Positions 46,011 to 64,000 of a stretch of DNA of 64,000 bases are shown piece by piece. The position numbers were made by a program, and so were the translations under genes. The notes beneath the pieces were generated by a model. That model saw only the letters and a list, made by a program, of their open reading frames with translations, did not search any database and was not told where the DNA came from. The DNA is from Amia ocellicauda. Taxonomy: Eukaryota; Chordata; Actinopteri; Amiiformes; Amiidae. The DNA is taken from the NCBI RefSeq assembly GCF_036373705.1, contig NC_089858.1:36221137-36285136 (forward strand). The letters are read 5' to 3'. Within the stretch, counting starts at the first letter, position 1; each line of letters starts with the position of its first letter.

Positions 46011-47049
46011 TTAATACGTGCTTGGTCTTTTCTCTCCACTTTATTTTAACTTTTGGGTCTGTATTGGTTTCCCAGCTCAGTCTCTGCCTGTGTGTGTGTG
46101 TGTGTGTGGTGGTGGTGGTGGTGGGGGGGGGTCCTGGCACTCTTTGATGGGGCTGTGTGATGACAAAAAGAAGAAAGTGTTCTTGAAGAAAACTAAAGGT
46201 TGTGTGTCCCTCTCACACACACACACACACACACACATACAGACTCTCTCTCTTTCCCTCCCTCGCTCCCTGCTTCCGAAGCTGATTTTCTTGGCAGTGG
46301 GGGCTCTGTGAGTGTGGGGCCTGGCTGTCCCTGTTTTGTTTTGTTTACAAGTGAGTGCTGAAGCCACTGGATGCATCCACACTGAGAGACCTGACTGCAG
46401 AACAGCCGGCAGGGTGGAAAACTACAGTATGCTGTGCAAAGAAAGGAGGAAGGAGGAGGGGTCCAGGGTATTAACTTTGGCAGCACAGTGTGGGTCATTC
46501 ACTTGACTGGCAAGAGTCAGAATAACTGACAGGGTAGGGTGTATTTGAAAAGGCAAATTCAACTGAAAATATATTTCCATATATTTGCCATTTTCTATTC
46601 ATTTATTTAAACATTAAATGATCTCTTTTTTTCATTAGTATTTTTTCCTATACAGCATATAACAGTTGCAATACAAAAATAAGAATATTTGCATTGATAT
46701 TATTAGGTGCTAGGTTAGGGTTATAAGTTTGAGGTCTGGGTGGAAAATTGTGGCCCAGAGCCTGTAGATCAATAGATAATATTCTAACAAGCGCTAACTT
46801 GCAAAGCTTGGTAGATTATTGTATAAAGGAATGCACCATGAGTGAACAATGTAGAAACTCATTCTGTCCGGACAGTAATCTTAGTAGTGTGTGCTTTAAC
46901 TTTCATCACGATAAACTTAAACATTAGTTGAAATAGTGAAGCCCTTCTAGAAATGATTACGCCTCGGGGAGTTAAAATTCAGGCCGCAGAAAAACATGCA
47001 CTGTGTCTTTAAAAGTGCGCTCCAAACATGACCCCACTTGCGCTGCGAC
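46011..47049. other. CNNM4-CNNM3 intergenic sequence
   Basis: Contains short (TG)n and (CA)n tracts near 46090 and 46216. No gene or clear transposon was recognised. Confidence 0.5.
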
Positions 47050-47089
47050 TGGACTTGTTTACAACACATCGACACCGAACCTGACAAAG

Positions 47090-47389
47090 AGAGGCGGGGC
47101 CTGCTTGCCCTTTCCTTCCTCCTATTGGTAGCCAGGATTCTATCTTTCTCTCATTGGCCGGCTGCTAGCAATCGGACAAAGAACGTTAGTCACTGACGCC
47201 ATTGTGGCTCGAGCACAGGAAAAGGCAAATGGCACCCAGGGTCGGGAGTTTGGAGCCAAAATGGCGATTTCTAGGAGCCAGATTCCACACGCTCGCTGTA
47301 TGACTCGATGAATCGTTCCCGGCAGGGTAGGCTGCAGCGCGGAGGGGGCATCACATGACTCGCACAGAGCCCAGCTGCCCAAATCCAAT
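47090..47389 (+). promoter_or_regulatory. CNNM3 promoter region
   Basis: A GC box GGCGGGGC at 47093-47100, ATTGG (reverse CCAAT) at 47124-47128 and 47153-47157, and a YY1-like AAAATGGCG at 47258-47266. No TATA box. An ATG at 47355 opens a short frame overlapping the CNNM3 start in another frame, a possible uORF if transcription starts upstream of it. Confidence 0.5.
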
Positions 47390-57024
<9,635 letters not shown>

Positions 57025-59593
57025 CGCACAATCGAGAGACTCGGCGGAGGGTCGAGACCGATTGATTGTCTTTTTTCTTAGTTTGTTTTGCGTCAAGATT
57101 TTAAACGTGAAATCAAAACCAATTGAAAGAAATGCAACTTTTTTTTTTCCTTTTCAACCCGAACATCGTTGCGTTCTCGTCTGAGCCAGGACGGAGGTGC
57201 TGTAGTGGGCAAGGACAGAAAAGACACTCAAAAATTCACCCCCATTATTACAATTAGTTTTAAATGTTTCTTCTCTGATTGTTGTTGTCAACACTGTCCC
57301 ACTCTCTGTCCTGCCTGTGGTGCTGTCCCTGCTGTATGACAGTGCCCAGACACCCGTCCTATTCCCAGCAGCCAGTAGCTCTCCCTTCCTCGTTCCACCT
57401 CTGTCTCCCTGGACCAGGAACCCAGAGCCGACCACAGCCAGACAGCAGGAAGATGCGAGCGCTGCAGGGAGCTACAGCCCCCAATTATAAACTCACAGTG
57501 TATCCCCTGGGCCCTTGGATCCCTCCCTGCCATGCTCCAGCTCAATTTGGAGACCCCCCCCCCAACAGTTCAACCAGGCACATCGCCGTCCCCCTTCACA
57601 CTGGACACTGAGGGCCGATTGGGACCAGAGGGGGTGGGTGTGGAATTGAGGCCCAGCCTGTGTTGTGTGAAACAGTATTGGATGGAGAGAACACCCACAT
57701 CTGCCTCAGAAACAGCTGGTGCAAATCACGGTGTCCATCCCAGCCTGTCTCCTGTGCAGTGTGTCTGTGTGTGTTCCCGGGTGTATGTGTTTGGGACATC
57801 TCAGGCAGGTGGAATGTCCACAGGATCTGAGTCTGTGATTGGATTCCGCAGTGGAGCCCATATTTGCATGCATGTGTACAATGGCACCAGTGTGGGCAGC
57901 TGTATGTATGTGTGTTGGGTGGTGGGGGGTTCAGAGCTATAACAGGGCAGTGCCAAAATGCCTCTCGCCTGCTGGCCACAGGGGCATGTTCCTACCTATA
58001 TTTAAAGTTATTTATTTATTTATGTTACATCCACCTGGACGCGCTGCCGGTCCCGGGATGCGGAGGGAGAGAGAGGATGACGTGGGCTTCTGCAATGAGG
58101 TAGAACTGCATTATTACACATGCTGTAATAAATAGTATTGCACGTATTCTCCAAGCTGCAAAAGGCTTTGTTTTAATTTCATTTTATTTTTTTTACGTTT
58201 TGACGGTGCGGGGTCATCTCAAAGTATCATTTTTAACACTGATCGTATAGGAAGTTGGATGCAAGCATACGTTTGTGTTTCTGCATCGACCTGCGTGTCA
58301 CAAATGTTAAACTGATGCCCCTAGTGAATTCCCCTTGATTTCAAGACACTAATCTGTGTTGAAGAAGAACTAACAAACCTAAAAACATGAAAAGTACTGT
58401 GGTTTGCTATTGAATTATTAGCATCCAGTTTGTTTGAATTTGAATTCATTTAGTTTCTTTATGAGCCAAAGCAAGAGGCCCTTATATTAATAAGGACAGA
58501 CAATCTTTGAAGAAGCCCACAGGTCCGTGTCCCCTCATTCGGCGGCTGGGCTGCAGATCTGGTCTCTGTGCCCATGGGACTATCTCTAGTGAGAGCCCTC
58601 TGAGCCCTGGATCGTAGTGCTGGGGGGTGCGGCACCGAGTGCTATAGCAAACTTCGAAGAAAAACACAAACTACCTTCACATCATTTTTATCATGTTATA
58701 ATTGCAGTCCGAGCTGCACTCCCCGTTTTGCTGCTGTGTGCCGATGTTTGATGGTATCAACCGAGGGAAGCTGCCATCTTGCAGATCTTGCTGTGGGTTG
58801 GTGCCAAGATCCCCCAGTCCCCTGGTCGAGCATCACAACCTGAGAAAAAGTGTTGGTTTTAGTGCTTCTGTTTTTGTCTGTAAGCCTTATGGGGTTGTTT
58901 AAATGCCACACTCCTGTGTTTGTAGTTTGATTTTATTTCTCCCTTTAAAATTGTATTTCTTTGGAGATTTCATGTTGTGTGTGTGGGTTTGAAGTCTGCT
59001 TTCCTGGTGGGAGTGGGTTGGGGGGGGGGGTGTTCCTTACCCATCATCAGCCACCCAGTATGGACTGGTTTCTATCTCACCTGCAAAAGCATCCAGATTT
59101 GTTTCTTGATGTTCACTTGTTAAAACGTTTAAATTTAATTTTCCTCTTTCTAATGACTGATGCAAAATGTACTGAGAGAATAAATTGTATGATTTCCAGT
59201 AAATATTTTTTAACTGTTATAAATATATTGTACCGTTCGCTGTAAGTAAGTGCATTTATATTGTAAGAATGGTATGTACATTTCAAAGCCGAACTAATCA
59301 CTTGTGCTATGATAGTGCATAGGAGCAAGGGTGGGGTGGGGGGAGGTAGAGATGAGATATATATATATATATATATAAATATAGAGTCTATAAATACAAA
59401 AATTATAGTTGTTTGATGTATAAAAGTTGTTTTTCCAGGTACAAAGCTATAATAGTGTTACCAGGGAAATAAAATGTAGTTGTTGTTTGTAAGAGTTGTC
59501 TTTTGTTCGAGTGCTCAGGGCCTTTTCTGCTCAATTCTTCAATGTGTGTGTGTGTGTGTATGTATGTATGTGTATATATATATATATACCCCC

Positions 59594-59625
<32 letters not shown>

Positions 59626-60395
59626 ACAGTTATGTTATGTGTTGCCCTTTACTGTAACCTGTTATTGTGTGTGTTGTTTAGCAGTGACCACTAAGTAAGG
59701 GATCTGTGTTTGAGTGGCAGTGCAGTGATTTCGGGCAGCCCAGCTGTTACTGCAGTGTCTACGCTCACCTGAGCCTGGGCAGTGACGCGCAGCCGCAGTA
59801 GGGCTGTCAGGGGGGCTGTCTACACGCAGTGCTCAGAGCGTCCAGGTGGGGGAGACACCGCTCTTCCCTGCCTGAGAGTGGACAAGGTGTAAGTATACAG
59901 TCCACTGCTGTAGGCTACATTAGTGATGTTTTGAGAATAGTATTACAGAAGTGTAATGGTACTTGCTGTGATATTTGGCATCCCTGTCCCAAGAGAGAAC
60001 AGGGGATGCCAAGTATTTCAGTATACAGCATGGCGAGACTAGCTTTAGACTTCTTAAGAAAGCACACGTTTGCTATTGAGACATTAAAAGCATTTGGGAG
60101 TTGGCTATGATTAATGTGGACTTGGTTGTCAGTTTTGCATTTGACCCCATGTCTGCCTTAGAACTGTAACCTGGTGTAACCTGGGTGCTAAATATTTCAG
60201 TATACCTGTGGTGGTATTTGTCACCCCCTGGAGTGCATGTGTGAAATCACAGTGTTTGCCAAGGGATGCACGATATCCAGAGGGTATCAGATTCATCAGC
60301 ACCAGCGCGGACTGTGAAGAAGCGCTGCTGTCAGCAAGTTTGGGAAACCACTGGTTTACAAGACAATAACCAAGGATAATTTATTAACAGGCAAC
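57025..60395 (+). other. CNNM3 3' UTR and downstream flank
   Basis: No further coding sequence. AATAAA motifs occur at 58127, 59179 and 59468. The AT-rich stretch at about 59090-59280 looks like the end of a vertebrate 3' UTR. Also present are a (TA)n run near 59357, a GT/TA/C/CA compound repeat near 59542-59628, and an inverted repeat at 59971-60017. Confidence 0.4.
59971..60017. repeat. Short hairpin-forming inverted repeat
   Basis: ATATTTGGCATCC-CTGT pairs with ACAGGGGATGCCAAGTAT across a loop of about 12 bases, giving a stem of about 17 bp with one bulge and one wobble. Confidence 0.6.
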
Positions 60396-62976
60396 CAGGC
60401 CCGGTTCTTGCCAGCTATGGAAGGGTGGACTGGCAGATATCCTGGGTGGGCAATTGTGGGGATAAATTGAGATTTTTTTTATATTTAAAAAAAAATATAT
60501 AGATCATGATTCTCCCATTATTCTGAATAGACAACTAAACAAAACATGTAATTTACTAGAGTTTCTGACAAAATGTTAATTGCTGAAGTCTATTTAAAAA
60601 ATATTTCATTAATTTGAATTATTTTTTTAATCGGTTTGAATGAATGATTCAATGACTCTCAAAGACTTCGCTGGTTTCGTTACTGGATAAATCCGTCTTG
60701 TTTAACAGTTACTGGTATAACACTAATTGATACAATCGTTATCAAAAGGAGATTTACTCTATTTTTATCATTACTGTAGACATCAGTGTTTATATCTGAA
60801 CTATAAACTTTTATCCCTGTACTTCTGTGATAATTTGAATGATTGTAACACAGCAATAATGATACTGTGTGGTAGAAAATATTATTTGTGAAACTTTCAC
60901 ATGACAACTGCTCTCTCTGGATCAGCGGCAGCGCCAACGCAGATTTGAATGTTCACTGTGATCGTAATCGTATTTCTAGATAGATTGATAGATAGATTTT
61001 TTAGATGTTTTTAAGATTTTCCTTTTTTTTTTTGATGCTACGTTGCTGGCTATTTCATGGAAAAAACAAAATGCAGTGACAAACAATAAACTGCCAACTA
61101 TAACTACTAAGTATGTGTTTTGTTTAATGATTGGATTATATTACATTGTATTGAGTTTATAGAAAACAAATAGAAAAAATATTTTGATACTTCAATGATA
61201 CAATATCATCTATGCATCTACAGCATCAGTCTCAGTTTCTAGCAAAAGTGCTGATATATTCATCCATATCTAAGGTACTTCTCATGGGCCAATATCACTA
61301 AATGAGTCTTTCTTTGGTGTAACATACAGCGACAAAAAGGGGTCAGAACCCGTGACAGAGTTGAAAAGGAACTCTCACATGATGCTGAGGACACCCCAAT
61401 GAGAAGGGCAGTTACATACAATTTATGTAGCTCTGGAAATGCATCTTTGTAGCTTTGCAAGTGTTTACACAAAGTTGACAGGTCTGTTTCACCAGGAAAT
61501 TGTGCATTGTGTGGCCCACTGTGGAATACACAACACTGTCATCTAGTTGTGTATTCAGTGTTCTTCTCTTGGAAGGGTGTAAATCACCACATGTCTGAAA
61601 CTCATCTCTGCAAATTGCCTTTAGGGACTCCAAGGATGCACTGACACCCTCACCAGCTTTACATGTCCACTGTCTGAGACTGGAGAATAGCATTGGCTGG
61701 ATTCAGGACACCAAGTACTCGGACTAGAAATTTCCCTGTTTCAAAAAAATTGTGCCTTTTGATTTGGATTAAAAGGCCTGCTGCCTCAGTGCTCAGATCA
61801 GTGGTGGCAAAATCATCCTCTGCAATGTTTGAGAGAATGCTGAGAAGAATGTCTTCATTCTCAATAATGCACCTTGTCACATCATAATGACTTGTCCATT
61901 GAATTTCCAATAATCGTTTAAGACAAGGACCATCATACTTCTCAGCCATGTAGTAGTGATGGAAAAAGTTGTATAGAGAACTGAAAATCAAAAAACTTTT
62001 TCCCACATGGATCACACTGGATGGCATGCACAACTGCTAAATGTAGCTGGTGGTTATAACAATGTAAGGTATATACCGATCAAGCTTGTTTTGCAGTAGG
62101 GCTTGTACACCGCTTGTACACCGCTCGTGCCCCACTCATCACTGAGGCACCATCATAGCACTGACTAACTATGTTGTCAGCACTGTAGCCAGCAGCTGAG
62201 AGATGGCTCAATATTTGAGTGGAAATGTATTCAGCGTCTAGTTGATGCAACTCAAGCAACCCAATCAAATGCTCCCCTGGCAAGGAATTGCACACAAACC
62301 TAATCATTACAGACAAGTTTTCCACATTACACTTGTCTCGTGTCCCATCAATTTTTTTTAAGGCAGCATCTGTGTATCTGCACTTAATCTCAGAAAGCAC
62401 CATATCAGTCAGTGTTTCAATGATTTAGTTCTGAATGTCCTTAGTATACTTTGTATACATGTTTTGGTATACCCTTTACTATATCAGCCAGAAATTGATC
62501 CTTTTCTAAGGTGTATTCAAACAAGTTAAGGAAGAGGCCTGCAGATGTATCATTGTTTGACGTTTCTGTGATTTGATTGAGGGAGGTGGAGGGAGACGTC
62601 CTTACAGGCACCAGCAATCTCTGCACTGCGCGCAAATACTGCTGCGTGTTAATGCTGTCGCTCGTGTCGTGTCTGTCAGAATCTGCTGCTCCGATACTGA
62701 GGCAAGTGGTGAGTCTGGACTGCAGTTGCTTTCAGCCAATAAAAATAAATAAATAAATAAACTGAAATTTTCTGGTGTTATTTTTTGATTGGTTGTGGCA
62801 GTCTACAGCCCTCCCTCAAACTTCTCAACACACAGGCCGCCTAAGATTTATTTTAACCAATGCACAAATCGTAAAAAATAAAAGAATGCTGTCTTGGCCT
62901 AAATTCTGATTGGGTGGGCAAGACAGACATTTGGGTGGGCTCTGCCCACCCCTGCCCATGCCTAGATCCGGCCCTG
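60396..62976 (-). mobile_element. hAT transposon relic (2.58 kb)
   Basis: The left end CAGGCCCGGTTCTTGCCAG and the reverse complement of the right end (CAGGGCCGGATCTAGGCATG) form imperfect inverted repeats, and both subterminal regions carry GGGTGGGCA. The flanking octamers CAGGCAAC and CAAGCGAC agree at 6 of 8 positions (both differences are transitions), fitting an old 8-bp target duplication. It encloses a broken hAT transposase. Confidence 0.85.
61260..62640 (-). pseudogene. hAT transposase pseudogene (ZMYM1-like / DUF4371 type)
   Basis: The fragments run in order on the minus strand. 62635-62441 has FLNLFEYTLEKDQFLADIV. 62403-62080 has IRFVCNSLPGEHLIGLLELH and YSADNIVSQCYDGASVMSGA, typical of the DUF4371/RNase-H-like region. 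62033-61659 has LKRLLEIQWTSHYDVTRCII. The C-terminal dimerisation segment near 61472-61260 has FPELHKLYVTALLIG and SSASCESSFSTLSRVL. Several stops and frameshifts separate them. No zinc finger is seen at the N-terminus. Confidence 0.85.
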
Positions 62977-64000
62977 CAAGCGACTTGCATTTTTCACAAT
63001 AAATATTTTCAAAACTTTACAAAATGTATATATTAGAGCATAATGGCAGTTTCCTCCAAGGATAAATATATGTATTTATCATAGTTCTGATTTAATGAAA
63101 ATAATAATTATCAGGACGTGGTGCTGGTGAAATGGATGTAGCCTACATTCATAACAAGATCTGTATTGAGCACTGTCCACGAAATAAATAGAAAACAAAT
63201 AAAAACTTAAAATGAAAATAATGACTGATGGGTATAAACACGGTTATATCCATTTGTTGTTGTTGTTGTTGTTCTTTTAACATACATATATATATATAAT
63301 ATTTTGTATTTCGGGGTGTAGTTACCATGTTCTGGGTCCCTCCAACGTATCCTAACGCTATATTATCTGTCTCTTTATTGGGTGTCACTTAGCCGGACAC
63401 TCTTCTCTTGTTGGAAATAAATCTTCATTCATGTCTTCACGAACACATTCACTGACATCTGATTCTTTGGGGTGAAATACATTCAAAACTTAGACGTAAC
63501 TGTTTATCACACATAACGAATCCTATGTTACGTGTTAGGCTTTATATTTCTGAGTCGCCAGGAATACACTGATTTTACTGTTTTTCAAATACCCGTATAT
63601 TTTTTTCTTACAAAAATGACAGACCCTATGAGCAAAATCCATAATGGGTGATAAGAAAGCAATAAAGGATGTTATATTACCCTATGCTTAGGAAATGATC
63701 TGCTATGAAGTTGAAATGTATGTGTAATGATGAATTAAAGTTGCAGCACATAGCGATACGGGTAGTCTACTCCCTGCGGGCCACAGCACTTCCACTGTAC
63801 CGGCACATGCTTACTGTTCAAAGGGTTAAGGCAACTCCGTAACAACTGCAAACAATATTAATTTAAACCATAAGACAACTAACAGTCTCGTATCTAAACA
63901 CGCTGTGACTGTGTTGCCTCTGATATTGCTGCTTCATCCCTACATGAGCTCCTACGAGGCTCCCGGGCCACGCGGCGCTCACACGGGGTGGAGTCTAGTC
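62977..64000. other. Intergenic, no gene recognised
   Basis: AT-rich sequence with a (GTT)n run near 63256 and a short (TA)n near 63288. No coding exon, tRNA or transposon was recognised. Confidence 0.5.

Overview
This is nuclear genomic DNA from a ray-finned fish. Intron-containing vertebrate genes, several Tc1/mariner and hAT-type DNA transposons typical of fish genomes, LINE remnants and abundant (CT)n, (CA)n and (TA)n microsatellites support this. I cannot fix the species from sequence alone.

Three genes can be resolved to exon level. LMAN2L (VIP36-like ER lectin) is on the minus strand, with 8 coding exons between 14776 and 6232. CNNM4 is on the plus strand, with 7 constitutive coding exons and one 57-bp cassette exon between 18862 and 41230. 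CNNM3 is on the plus strand, with 8 coding exons between 47390 and 57024. The order and orientation LMAN2L(-), CNNM4(+), CNNM3(+) match human chromosome 2q11.2, which supports the orthology calls. The two CNNM genes are tandem paralogues with the same exon phases. They encode CNNM-family (ancient conserved domain) membrane proteins linked to Mg2+ transport. LMAN2L is an unrelated secretory-pathway lectin that happens to be a neighbour.

Layout: 1-3800 holds no recognised gene and may be the 3' end or 3' UTR of an unidentified plus-strand gene. 3800-6231 is the likely LMAN2L 3' UTR. 6232-14776 is LMAN2L, with a near-intact Tc1 element in intron 4 and a decayed, different Tc1-like element in intron 3. 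14777-18861 is the head-to-head LMAN2L/CNNM4 intergenic region, with CCAAT boxes at one end and twin CRE plus GC boxes at the other. 18862-41230 is CNNM4. Its 10-kb intron 1 holds a second, broken Tc1 copy and a strong-looking internal promoter (six CCAAT motifs and a TATA box). Its intron 4 holds a hAT MITE, a LINE relic and a CACTA-like element. 41231 to about 46010 is a probable long CNNM4 3' UTR. 47050-57024 is CNNM3. 57025-64000 holds the CNNM3 3' region and a dead hAT (ZMYM1-like transposase) element with terminal inverted repeats and a degraded target duplication.

The most interesting observations are these: near-identity of CNNM4 and CNNM3 exon 2 and its upstream intron (a gene-conversion signature); the NF-Y/TATA promoter inside CNNM4 intron 1; the phase-symmetric cassette exon of CNNM4 with a tandem NAGNAG acceptor; a GC-AG intron in CNNM3; and several DNA transposons whose ends and target duplications can be read directly. 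I found no wholly new multi-gene system.
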